Below, piece after piece: positions 31,931 through 44,225 of a DNA stretch of 64,000 nt. Positions within the stretch are counted from its first letter, which is position 1. Each line of letters begins with the position of its first letter. The stretch comes from Melieria omissa. Lineage: Eukaryota; Arthropoda; Insecta; Diptera; Ulidiidae. Below the pieces are notes generated by a model. That model did no database searches. It was not told the DNA's origin and saw only the letters and a list, made by a program, of their open reading frames with translations. The position numbers were made by a program, and so were the translations under genes. The DNA lies in NCBI GenBank assembly GCA_963971225.1, contig OZ020268.1:53246404-53310403 (forward strand), written 5' to 3'.

Positions 31931-33350
31931 ATCTCATGAACGAGTAAAGATCTTGTTACGAAAAATCCCAACATTTGAAAACAAATAATTTGTGAACAAA
32001 GTGTTCCAACTCAATTAATACTTATAAATAAATTTCTCTATAAACTTTCCAAACCCAAAACAATTCTTAAACATTTTACTGTTAAATTGCAAAATTTGCC
32101 ACATGTTGTTAAATATTCCATTCATAAAATTTATTGTTTCACACATTTTCACTTGGACCACAAATTTTTGAAGTATTTGTATTATTTTAGTATTTAGTAT
32201 ATTTAGTATTATTTTTAAAATTTTAAATTTCAAATTACCTTTGTTTAAATCAATTATTTTGTTTCAAAGTGCCAACTTCACTGAATTATTCAACAGGCCG
32301 CCAAATTGTTGCTCGCCCCCAGTCGCATCCAGAATTGCTCGCAATCGCTGCTGTACACATTGGCCATTCATCTTTGTCATATTCGATTTATTTATACATT
32401 TATTCAGTAACGTTTTTGCTTCATTTGCTCACTTTTTGTTTTTGTTTTTTTGCTTGTTGATATTTCATTGTCAATTTGTGTTGACAAAATTAAATATTTA
32501 CACGTTGCCACGGCAGAGGCGCCAACCATGACAATGCCGCTAGTTGCCATTTAAGGCGGGCGCAAAGTTCATTAACGATGCCAAATGGATTGTAAATCGT
32601 GTGGCATGGCAACGTTATGTATTTAGCAATTCAATTTCATCAAACTTAGGGAAGATGAATCATGTTTTTGGCTATTTATATAGAAATAAAAACATTTTTT
32701 CAAGTTGTTTAAATAACATTTTTGTCTCTAGTGAAGGCTGGCAACTTGTTTGTTTGACAACTTTGAGTGCCAATTAAAATGCTTTGCACAACGTTGCTTG
32801 TAATGGCAGCATTTGTATTTTTATGTATATTTAAAAAGCTTTTAAGAAACTGCAAAATCTTGAAAATACAATTAATATTCAACAATCAAATATAGAAATA
32901 TTAAATTACTTAAATTTAAAGTTCTGGCAACTTTTCATATTTTTAATTTTCAACATTTTGAGAAAAACCAAATCACTTCTGTGAAGCATTCGAAAGCGTA
33001 ATATCCCTGCTTCATTGCCTGTTGTGCGGTCATAATAAAGACGTAACAACTGCTACCAACAACAACAACAACAATGAGCCTCATCACTGCCAACAGCAGC
33101 ATTCATCCAGCCAGCCAACCAACGATGCAACGTTGACATACAGCGAGTGCTGCCATAAGTTTTAATGATGACAGTTTTAATTGTTTTAATAATGACTGGC
33201 AACGCGACGGCTGACACAACACACAGTACATACAGTGTATACAGTGTGAGGCAGAGGCATAGCCAGAAAAAATAAAGCATATTTTCAGGCGAATAATAAT
33301 TAAAAACTTCCTCAACGACGGCGACATTACGCGCAATGTCAGACGCACTC
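31931..33350. other. Intergenic, no gene recognised
   Basis: AT-rich DNA with short unrecognised ORFs only. ACAACAACAA trinucleotide run near 33060. Confidence 0.45.
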
Positions 33351-33364
33351 TTACGCTGTGTCAC

Positions 33365-33428
33365 ACATACCATACACACACACACACATAAACGCACACA
33401 CACACGCGCGTATACGTACACGTGCGCG
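33365..33428. repeat. CA-type microsatellite
   Basis: Alternating CACACA with CGCGCG and TACGTACACG interruptions, a purine-pyrimidine alternation. Confidence 0.85.
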
Positions 33429-33599
33429 TTGAGTAGTACTGCAAAAACAATAACAACAACAACAATAACATTAATAGCACAAGTTTTTCAATTAAAGTCA
33501 GCCGGAACAGGCAGCCGTCTGGCTATGCGACGGGCAAATTATTTGCGACTGCAGGCAGCGCCAATGGCCAAACAAAAGCGGAGTGCGAGAGGATAACTA

Positions 33600-34720
33600 A
33601 AGGTTTGAAAAGGTTTTTTCATTTTAAAATGAAGTAAAAAGATTGAAAATTTAATAAACAATAAAGTAAACAAATAAAAATAAAAAGTAAATGGAATAAA
33701 AATAAAAAAATAAATACAAAATAAATATAAAAAAAATATAAACTACAAACAAATAAAAATAAAAAGTAAATGGAATAAAAATAAATAAAAATGTAAAGAA
33801 AATAAATACAAAATAAATATAAAATATATAGATATATAAAATTAAAAACTAAAACTGAAACTAAGTAAAAGACTTCAAAATTAAATAAAAAAAATAAATA
33901 AAAATAAGAAGTAATGGAAAGAAAAAATAAAATTAAAAAAATAAAATAAATACCAAATAAATATATATAAATATATGAAAATAAAAACATAAAAGTTAAA
34001 AAAGAACTATAAAATATATAGACATATAAAATTAAAAAATAAAAGTGAAACTAAGTAAAAGACAAAAATAAAATATAAAAATAAATAAATAAGAAATAAT
34101 GGAAAGAAAAAATTTAACAAAAATATAAAATAAATATAAAATAAATACATATATAAAAATATGTAAAAAAATATTAAAAAAAAATTAAAATTTAATAAAA
34201 ACCAAAATTAACAAATACAAAAAAAAAGTAAATAAGACAACAAATAAAATAAAAAAAAAATAAATACAAAATAAATTTGGATAAAACATTAAACAAATAT
34301 AATTCAAACTAAGTAATAGACTTAAAAATTAAATAAAAAAAAATAAATAAAAACAAAATAAATAAAAATAAAAAATAATGGAAAAAACATCAAATTAAAA
34401 TTAAAAAAAATAAAATAAAAAAATACCAAATAAATATATATAAATATTGTAATTGTATTAAATAAATAAATAAATAAATAAAAAATAAAAGTTAAAAACA
34501 AAATAAATTCAAAATAAATATACAATATATAGATACATAAAATTTAAAACTAAAATTGAAACTAAGTAAAAGACTTAAAAATTAAATAAAAAATAAATAA
34601 TTAATTATAATAAAATAATTTAAAAATAAGAAATAACAGAAAGGTAAAAAATTTAAAGAAATAGACAGAAATATGCAAAAAATAATAATTATTGCTACAA
34701 GAACAACAAAAACAACTTAT
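33600..34720. repeat. A-rich (AAATA)n minisatellite, about 1.1 kb
   Basis: Plus strand almost without C, made of AAATAAAAATAAA-like units. Longer repeated phrases recur (CTAAGTAAAAGACTT, AATGGAAAGAAAAAA, ATAAATACAAAATAAATAT) at roughly 170-240 bp intervals, suggesting higher-order repeats. The minus-strand Phe/Tyr/Leu-rich frames are artefacts. Confidence 0.8.
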
Positions 34721-37061
34721 TGTTAACAAAATTCAAACATAAAATTCTAATTTTAAAGAATTTCTTTGAGTTCAATAAAGCAAGCAGAGACAGATGCGAG
34801 CAATTTTCATGTCAGCGTAATTGAAAGTGACTCAACAAAACACTCGACACCCTCACCCAAGGAAGCAGCAAATAATAATTATTACAACAACAACAACAAC
34901 ATCTTATTCTTAAGTGCACAAACTGGCAACAGCTCATGTGGCGCATAATGGCCACCGTTGCGCCTCTGCCATTAAGTTGTCAGCGCATTCAGCGAGTTGC
35001 GGCCAAGCAACCCCAACCCCTCTTAAGTGCCGTAGACCAGCGTAGGAGTGGATTAGTTGGCAGCGAACGGAGGCTGACAGGCTGACAGGATGCGCGCCAA
35101 ATTGGCTACTACTATGCTTCCGCTGCCACTTCCCAGCAGCCAGTTTCACTTTCTGTAGTCCATGTGCCGCGGTTAATGTGTAAAATGACTAAAGTTTGCA
35201 ACACGCACACATACATTCGCCTAGAAAGCAGAATGCAGTACACTGACTCCAGACAATTGCAGTGTTTCTCAAACTTTGAGTGCTTCGTCATTGAGTCGCA
35301 TTCACAGCGGCCACACGTTTGCTTTACTCTGCTTCACTCGCTCAACTTTTGCTTCTGCTCGTTGACTGTGTCTGCACGCAGTCAGCGCTTTGTATAAATA
35401 TACGCTTACAAATGCAATTAGAAGTCACTTGAAAGTTTTGAATGCATACAGGATGCACTTTAGGCCATTTCTTTTTTTTTTCCTTCCGCATTCATTTTCT
35501 TGGTATTCAGTCGGTTTGTGGCTGTGTCTGTGCTGGTTTACTTCTTTTTCAATTGAATTGTTGTTGGTTTTACTACATTGAGTTTTAGTTGTTGTTGTTG
35601 TTGTTTTTGTGCAAGTAAATTAAAAGTGCAAGTTGCTCTACCAGCTGAGGAAATTGAATTATGAGCTAACGAAAACTGTTCAAAAATATAAAACTAAATA
35701 AAATGCTGTGAAAGAATGAAGTGGCAAACAAAATAAAATTAGAAGAAAAATAATTAAAAGCAAATATTTCAACAGGCAGACAAGAATAGCAATCAGACAA
35801 GATTAGATAAACTGCAAAGGCTCACAAGGCTCGATTGTAGCCGAAACTGTGAGCAATGCAAATGAGAAAGTTTTACGTATGACTCTTACCCTCTTTACCA
35901 GTGCAATCAAGTCTTTATTGAAAACTCATCCTGACTGTTGGGTTCTTGTTGGAGAGTTGCAATGGGGATTCATTAGAAATCGAATGCTATCGGCAAACCT
36001 TAGTAGGGACACACACCTTTTCGTGGCCAGGGAAGGACATTGGCATGTAAATGGCAACGCAGAATCGTTGCTACTTTTTTTCGAAACAAAAACCTCAACG
36101 AAAGTCCATGTTTGGCAATTCAAGACTTTCAGCAAGTAATGAATGAAACATTAGCAGCAATAGATGGATCTCCTCAGTTTCATCTGGGAGAGCAAACGCT
36201 TCAACAGAGACAACTACTGGCAGACAACCCAAAGTCTATGTCTCCTCCTATCGCTCACAAAGGCCACTTACAGTAATTAATATATAAAATTAAAAAAAAT
36301 TAATATAAAAATGTCTAAAAATATGTTAAAAATCATTAAAAAAAATACAAAATTGTATACTAAAAAGCAATTTGCCATAAATTGCAGCTAATGTTTTCAA
36401 CAAGTCAACTGAAAAGCTGCCGACCATAGAGAGCACACAAAAGTTGTTTGCATTCGGTTGCACATTGTCAGCTGGTAGAAATTAATCAGCAAATGGATTT
36501 TTCGCCATTCTGGCAAACAACAAGTCGCACTTTATGTCGCGCTCGCTCGCTGTGTTGTTGGCCGCTGTCAAGTGCTGCCGCTGACACAGCTGCAACGGGC
36601 GTTGCGAAAGTGTTGCATGCTGCAATTAATAAATGCACAAAGCACAGTTGAAGGGGGAAGGGAGAGCAGAGAGCAGAATTGACTTGTTTTATTTATTTTT
36701 TGTAAGTTGAATAACGTTGTAGGTGGTTGTTTGCTTTTTCATTTAGAGCAGAATTCGAGTGGAATATGACAGAGGAAATAATTTCTTAAAACTTAAGTTG
36801 GAAATGTAAAATTTTCTGAAATTTTTAAATTTTAAGCCTTTTTTAAATGTCTCAAAATAGTGACATTTTGTAAGGTTAAAAATTAAATGAAAAAAACAAA
36901 AGTTATTACCAATAAAATTATTATTAATACTGCATAGTTCTCCAGTGATTTCAGTCGCAGTAATTCCATAATAAAATACTAAAAAAAACGCTTATCATAA
37001 ATTATCTGAAAATAAAAAATACATTCACACCATTGCTCCCACACCAGAGTTGCCAACGCCG
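34721..37061. other. Intergenic, no gene recognised
   Basis: CAA/TTG runs near 34890 and 35590 and short ORFs only (the longest, 96 codons at 35849-36139, has no recognisable domain). Confidence 0.45.
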
Positions 37062-38165
37062 CACAGTGGCTGATTCTGCCGGCGTAGGTTGCAAAAGTCG
37101 ATTTTGTCATGTTCGATTTGGGGGAAACTGTTATACTTGTCCGATAGATAAATGTTTGGTCTTAAGAAATCCGAAAACCTTAACTAAATTGGACAAATAG
37201 TTTTGCTTGTAGAGCCCGTCAAAGTTGAGCAATTTTTAGAGTGTGAAATAATATCAGCAATTTGCACTTTTTCGGCAAAGCTGAAGTTTTAAAATACGGA
37301 AAGGAGCAAATTAATTGAAACTTTTTGCACCGGCATCGTAAAAGAAGGCATTTGTAGTAAATAATTAAATATAGAAAAAAAAAATGGTTGTTGTTGTTGT
37401 CTTTTCATAGCCACTCACTTGAAGCACTGTTTTTATCACACTTTTTGAACTTTCGATAGACTTTCAAAAAAAGGCCATAAGTGCCACGGTTCCGTCTTTG
37501 GGAAAATTGTTCACTAGTCTTCTGTGAGTACTGCCCTGAAGAGATCGGGTGCCCGATTTTGCCCGACTGGATTTTACAGCGATTTTTCTGTGGCCAGCTC
37601 GCGCAATTTTGTGCTTTCGGGTGCGTGCGTTCGAACAAGTTCGTCAAGATTTTGATAGTGAATCAATTACACGCGATTATAATCGTTGCCAGGGCATGCA
37701 AATTTGGATTTTGGCTTCATTTAAGATGTGATACAAGCTTGCAACTCCATATTGAGTCGACTTTTTTTTTGGCGTATATTGCTGTAAGCTCGAAGTAAAG
37801 AGTACTTTTGCTGGATGCGCAGTTCGCATGTACGAAAAACAAGTTGGCTTTCATTTCCGGCAATCAGCTGTCATGTATCCTTTGATGTAATGCTTTTGTT
37901 TTTAACAAAATACTAACACTGTGTCTGTCATAACATTTTTTTTTTAATTTGAGCAAAACTCAGTCAGTCGCCAGTAGTATTTTAGTTGAACCGCGCCAAT
38001 GAAACAATTAGTTATTGAAAACAAAAAGCAGACTTATATCTATGTGCACTGTCTAAAACCCACCCCCAAAAATCCCACAACGCGGGAAAACCTAACAACT
38101 GTTTAGGTACCTGCTAGTACTAGAAGCTTAGTACCTGCTATTTGAATGCATATGCAAATCCTACT

Positions 38166-38173
38166 TATAAATA
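38166..38173 (+). promoter_or_regulatory. TATA box of the Transib transposase gene
   Basis: TATAAATA lies 106 bp before the transposase ATG, with AGTTAGTTTCG about 30 bp downstream as a plausible start site. Confidence 0.55.
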
Positions 38174-38271
38174 AAGGAGTTTGGAGTAAGTGAAGTTAGT
38201 TTCGAATTTAATTTGAACTAGACAAGACTTCAACTCCACCACTGCAACTAAACCGAAGAAGAAGCACAAAG

Positions 38272-40257
38272 ATGTTCTTAAAAAATTCGAAGCTGTTTGA
38301 AATATTTACTATTTCGAGGACAAGGGAGAAGTTCGTTCTGGCTGTCACTGAAGAAATTGGTTACGTCGAAGGAAGTTTGCCTGCAGCCAACATATCTACG
38401 ACTAAAAAGAAGATATCCAGGACTTATCACACTATCAAGTTGAAATGGATTGCGGCAAACCGTACCAAATTAAATTTTGTCCAGAATAATGAGGTATGGT
38501 TGGAAAAAACAACTTACTTCGATGCAGGAGATGCATGTAGCATAAGCGATGACCAACCATCGACATCAAAGGCGGCAATAGGAAGGCCGAAAAAGTCAAT
38601 TCAGGACTGTGCGTCATTCACTAAAAAAAGGAAGCTTATGGAGGCAACGGGAAAAATAACTACCACCCACCTGTCAGAAGCTTTGACTATGAAATATAAT
38701 AAGGATCAGGAGAAAATGAAAGGCATTATAGTGAAAGCAGTTTCACTAGCAAGCCCGAATCGAGTTCAAAGAATAAAGGACAGTATTCCCACCCCACCCA
38801 ATGTGGTGCCAACCAAATATAGTCATAATGAAGCTTTAGCATTGTTTTTGGACTTAGGATTGTCCAAGGAAAAATATTTAATTTTGAGAAGTACCTTGCA
38901 AAAACATAATGCAGATGTTCTACCAGCATATCACAACATTATGTCAGCAAAAAAAGAGGCCGTTCCTTATAACTGCGAAATTACCGAAGTGTCAGCTTAA
39001 GTCGAACTGCAAAGCCTCATGGACCATACTGCGAAACGAATTTTGAGCAGCAAAAGTGAACAGGAGCTTAATGCGCTTCCAAAGAATCTAACCTTACTAA
39101 GTAAGTGGGGTTGCGATGGATCCTCTGGTCAAAGTACATATAAGCAAGCGATGAAAACAGCTGATGGCGAAAATATTACGGATTCTAATATGTTCATGGC
39201 ATCCGTTCTTCCCCTAAGGTTAAAGAGCGAACTTGCAGAACATTGGGGGAATCCTAGCCCTTCATCAGTACATTTCTGCCGACCAATACTATTTCAATAT
39301 GCAAAGGAAACTTCAGATCTCATTAGATCGACAGTTAGTAGCATACGAGATCAAATTGCTGCAATTGGGCCGACTGAATATAAAATCAACAACGACTTGA
39401 CAATTGCGATTCAGCATACATTTTACTTGACGATGGTTGACGGAAAAGTTTTAACGCAGTCGTGTCCCATATGCAAGAGAGCGCAAAAAAATTTCCAATC
39501 ACTAGATGAATCCATAACTGATGAACATAATTATGAATATGGACTGTCGCCATTACATGCTAGAATCAAAACTATGGAGTTTATTTTGAAGCTAGCATAT
39601 ACCCTCCCCCATAGTAATGAAACCACTCTAACAAAGGAGATAATAGCAGCTAGAAAGAAGAGGATACAAGATGCTTTCTACAATGAGATGGGGTTAAGAC
39701 TGGACCAGCCAAAACAAGGTTATGGTAGTAGTAATGATGGAAACACATCTAGGACATTTTTTGACAAAGACGAAACAACAGCTAGGTTAACTGGAGTCGA
39801 CCACGAAATAATTAAGAGACTTCAAGTTCTGCTTAATGTTTTATGCTGTAGAGAAAATGTAAATGCTGACAAATTTGGAGAATATGCTTTAACGACTACC
39901 AACTTATTACAGCAAAAGTATCCTTGGACAAAATTAACACCCACTGTGCATAAAATATTAGCTCACGGCAAAAGTGTAATAGAGTACCAGCCATTGCCCA
40001 TTGGAGAGCTGTCAGAAGAAGCCCAAGAGTCCAAAAATAAGGAATATAAAAGGTTTAGGTACATGAATACCTGCAAGACTACGCGTCTGCGTCAAAATGA
40101 GGATTTATTTAATATGCTTTTAGCTTCATCAGACCCACTAATTTCATCTTTAAGATATGTTAAGCGAAGAAAAGAATTACAAAAATATTACTCTCCAGAG
40201 ATGTTTAATTTATTAGATACAAGCCCAAGTACTGACAATTATTTTGAAAACAATTAA
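38272..40257 (+). pseudogene. Transib (RAG1-like) transposase, one in-frame stop
   Basis: Cut-and-paste DDE transposase of the lineage from which RAG1 derives. A 242-codon segment ends at TAA 38998-39000 and the same frame continues to 40257, so the gene is interrupted by a single nonsense codon; there is no frameshift. In the second part, numbered from Met 39019: first catalytic Asp in WGCDGSSGQSTYKQ (D33), second candidate in TMVDGKV (D141), zinc ligands CPIC (149, 152) and HKILAH (H311, H316), and catalytic Glu in EEAQESKNKEYKRFRYMN (E337). RAG1 has the same HKTLAH and NESGNK motifs. The N-terminal part has no clear RING. Length of about 655 residues is within the usual Transib range. The copy is probably recently inactivated or could be rescued by readthrough. 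Confidence 0.93.
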
Positions 40258-40795
40258 ATTTCATATTATTTAATAAGAGGAAAATATCATCATAACTCAG
40301 ATATAAGTATTTTTGTTAATAATATAATACTAGTGCTGATTTCACTACTAGAACTACTATTACTAAAACTATTACTATTAAAATAATTTACAATAAATAA
40401 ACACAAGGTGAAAGGTAATTTCAAGGTAAGTTTACGTAAATTTCCCGAATTCTGGTTCTAATTTTGAAAGCGAAATTTATTAATTTGTATCTTTAAATTT
40501 GACTCTTTCAGCTTATTTCTTAAATTTCTTATTACTTTTCATCTTTTTTAATGCATTTTAATTAATTTTGCAACTAAAACTTATCATTGTAGCTCGCATT
40601 ATTCTTATTTACAGTAAGCCTAACTTTGACAAAGTATTACGTAGCACCCTGTAACTCGATCTAGTTCATTTTTTGAAAATACAATAGCCTGATGAATTTC
40701 TAATCAACAGCAAAAAAAATTTTCCAATTATCTCTATTCGTTCAGGAGTTATTAATTTTGCAACCTGAAATGACAAATTGAGCCACTGTGCGCCG

Positions 40796-41378
40796 CTACG
40801 TTGCCACTGTCTTTGCTTATCAGCGGAGACACTAAAAAAAACAGATAGAAAAAGGCAGATTTTTATGAGTAACGCGACACTTGATTATGCGTCGTACGTG
40901 AGGCTGTGTTTCGGCCTCGGGGCCCGCGACCAGCGATGGCAACGCCCGGCCGGCGCACGTACGCGCTAACGACGCCTAAAGTGGCATTTAAATGTGGATG
41001 ACGCGGCGAGCTATGTGCGGCACAATGTTGGGTGTAAGTGGTGTGATGACTAAATTTGAGTAGCCAGACGACACTGTTGTCTGCCGCACAAGCTGTCAGT
41101 GGCTGCTGGTGATGTCGCTGCGGTTCTTAGTTTCCTGCTGACGTTGCTGTTGTTGTCGTTATATTGTCTACAATTAATAAAAATTATGGAAATTACATGA
41201 ACGTGCGCTGGAGAATGCTTCGAAGCGGGTCAGCCAGCGCGACTTTACGGATGATGGATGAGCAGAAAGTTTGATGGAGGCGAGGTCAGGTACGAATTTT
41301 CATTACATTAGATTGAAAGAAATAAAAATTTTCGGACAGTTTTATGAAATTTCAGCAAAAAATAAGTTAGTAGTTTTA
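40796..41378. other. Intergenic, no gene recognised
   Basis: GC-richer stretch around 40900-40980 (GCGCACGTACGCGC) adjacent to the Transib target site; no coding evidence. Confidence 0.4.
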
Positions 41379-41932
41379 CAGCCCTATTCTGGCAACCGAA
41401 ACAATAGTCACCTCGGTAACAATTGAATACTTGGTAACAATTGTCACTTTTTGGTATTCTAGAGCAAATTCAAAAGCTCAAAAGGTGACAATTGTTTCGA
41501 AATTTGTTACCTCCGTAGGAGCAGGTGACAAGCATACAAAAATTATAAAATTCAAATTTCGTATTCAAATGCGCCTTGAGAAACTGAAAAAAAAATGCTT
41601 CAGCTGCTCCTGCGTCGCGACGTGTCGTGCGCTTAAACTTAGGAACTCTAGAAAATAAAAGAATATATACATACATTGTGAAGAAACTCCAAAAAAAAGA
41701 CTTGCTTCGCCAGATTTTCTGCATTTGCCTTTTTTTCTTTGTTTATTTTTTTACAGTTTGACAGAAAAAATGCAAAAAACAACTGTTTTGATAGAAAAAA
41801 AGCTTTCACCTCGAGTGGTGAATTGTTTGAACTTTCTTCCTGTCACCATTTTTCCAGAATACGAAAACAATCAAATTCAATTCAATTGTTACGGGGGGTA
41901 ACAATTGTTACGGTAGTGCCAGAATAGGGCTG
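41379..41932. mobile_element. Harbinger-like MITE (TTA target)
   Basis: A 554-bp element with 16-bp inverted ends CAGCCCTATTCTGGCA flanked by TTA on both sides. Subterminal GGTAACAATTG motifs recur near both ends (41416-41450, 41880-41912). No ORF with similarity. A 3-bp TTA duplication is typical of PIF/Harbinger. Confidence 0.8.
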
Positions 41933-41935
41933 TTA

Positions 41936-43870
41936 GTTGGTTTAATTTAAGGTTAGAGAATTGTGTGTTCGAGTCTGTGCGATTCGGTTGTCTTGTTTAT
42001 TTCTTTCTGAAGCATAAATTAAAAATTAAAAGTCAGGCTTACGCTCCCAACTTTCAGGGTCTATTAGGTCATACAATTAATTTACACAATGTACAGACTT
42101 AAGGCCCTAATGGTTCCTCTCTTTTTCTTTCCAGAAAAGATATCATAATTTGCATCACTTTGGACCGAAATTTGATCACAATTCGTTGAGTTCTTGAAGT
42201 GCAGTCACTTCTCTCAAGTTCCATTCAAAGCCTTTTCCCTACCGCAGACAATTAAACCACGCACTGACTGACAGACTTCAAGCTTGACTCGTTCATCTCT
42301 CTTTCTCTCCAGGAAAGCTTATCCTTCATTATTCAATGGACAGAAATTTGACAGTTCTTGCTGTTCAGCTACTTTTCTTATGATTCTTTCATCTCATACT
42401 TTTTTTCCAGAGACTAAATTTTAGGTCTTAAAGTCCAGCTCAAGCTCATCTACTGGATTCGGTCTTTTCTTATTTTCAACAACAACAACTAAAGCAGCAT
42501 TTTTCATAGCCCGCTTCACCTTTTTTTTTTGACACAGAGTGTTTTTACATCCGACGCCTACATTTGATTTATGTTTTCTCGTAATGAAAACAGCAGTCAA
42601 CATATAAAACAACAACAACACCAAACATTAAACAAATCCACCCATTCAGCCAGTTGACGTTCAGTTGAAAATTACAATAAAAGTGAAGCGCACATTTTAC
42701 AAGAGCGTAGAGTGACGCGGCGCAGACTGAAAGAGCAACGCTCTGTCAGTGCAAAAGAAAAACCACTGTGGAGGCAGGGAAATAACAATTTTCGCACACA
42801 AACAGGTAATTTTAGACATTTATGCATTGTTGTATTTTTCATTTATTTATGTAAATTTTCAATTAAGAATACAAATTTTATTTACTCGTAGTATGAAAAT
42901 TCACTCCAAGCCTCACTCAAGAACAGATAATTGCTCTCATTAATTCGAGACTGTTGTGGTGTTGGCTTTTAATTAGTGAAATGAAGATTAGCATTTCAAG
43001 ATTCACTTAGGCCATGTTTACAAAGTTGATTAGGTTGAACACGGCTTCGTGGATGTTTAAATAATTAGTTGGGTAGCAAAACAGTTGATGTGATTGTTTA
43101 AAATTATGAAGTAGAAAGTCAGAGTTGGGTTAATGTAAGGGAGGGTTAATATGTGGCTAAGAGGGGTCAGAAATGGACTTATGTGCAGCTAAATCTAAAG
43201 CCATTAGTTAGTAAGGTACTTAGTTATTTAGTTAGTTGATTAGTTATGTAATTAGTTAGTTGGTCAGCGCGAGGGCTGAACAACTACCAAGAAAGATTTA
43301 CGGAGTTTAAGAGAATTAACTCAAAATAAGCATAAACATACCAACTATTTAATTGTCATCGAAAGCATTAAATTACCTCAAACAATCGGATTAGTTAAGC
43401 AAATAAAATTAAAACTAAATTAAATTAGATTAAAATCAAATGAAATTTGATTAAATTAAAATTAAATTCAGTTGAATTAAATGTTGACCAATTTTCTGCT
43501 TTCTCTCTTTTCAAGAACTTTTAATTGAAAATTTGTAATCAATTTTATACTTTGCTTTTGCTGTCCGTTAATATTTTCTTTCAATCGATTTTCCAGTTGC
43601 ATTCACTTATTAGTTTTCCTTTTGTGGATAATGAGTTTTTTCATGAGTTTCCAGGAATGCGACGCATTGCTGTGGGCAGCGCTTCTATGCTGCTTTTTAT
43701 ATATATTCTGTATACATTTGTTTTCCATTTCTGACTGATTGATCAAGGTCAATTTTGCTTGATTGGCACTTGATTGGTTGCGCGTTTTGCATTTTTTTTT
43801 TATTTATAAAATGCTTCAATGCATTAGTATAAAAAAGTAGAAACATGAGCTTGAAAAATTTAAAGTCTGC
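41936..43870. other. Intergenic, no gene recognised
   Basis: Contains a degenerate repeat of about 180 bp (CTCTCTTT..CCAGAAAAG versus CTCTCTTT..CCAGGAAAG, near 42116 and 42297) and a TTAGT-rich patch at 43205-43265. Confidence 0.45.
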
Positions 43871-44225
43871 GTTTCAATACAATTTTAATTAAATTTAAGT
43901 CTCATTAAAATTTTGAAATTGAATTTTAGATTTGAATGATTTTTTGTTCAAAAAATCGGAATTAAAGAAATATAGGAAAATTCGTAGTTAAAAAAATATC
44001 TGAAAGAAGAAAAAGAAGAAGAAAAAGAGAGACGGAAATTTTTACGAGGAGAAAACATAAATTAATTAGGGTTTTAATTAAATTTAAGATGTTGAAATTG
44101 AATTTTGGTTTTTAATTAATTTTGGCTCAGATAATCAAAATTAAAGAAATAAATTTGAAAAAATTCTTAGCTAAAAAAAATATCTGAAAGACAGGGAAAT
44201 GAATTGATAACGATTGTAATTAAAT
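43871..44225. repeat. Tandem duplication, about 190-bp unit
   Basis: Two imperfect copies, each with TTTTAATTAAATTTAAG, TTGAAATTGAATTTT, AATTAAAGAAAT and AAAAATATCTGAAAG, near 43881-44010 and 44073-44190. No gene. Confidence 0.6.

Larger units (their letters stand above)
37062..40790 (+). mobile_element. Full-length Transib transposon
   Basis: A 3729-bp element with inverted ends starting CACAGTGGCT. The 5-bp target duplication CGCCG is perfect (37057-37061 and 40791-40795), matching the GC-rich CGNCG preference of Transib. Both ends then have a 15-nt unrelated stretch followed by GGTTGCAAAA. It encodes a RAG1-related transposase on the plus strand with one stop codon. The 1.2-kb 5' region carries no further recognisable gene. 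Confidence 0.95.

Noticed and set aside
33619..34525. Phe/Tyr/Ile-rich minus-strand membrane-like ORFs
   Set aside because: Caused by the A-rich array; no real coding evidence.
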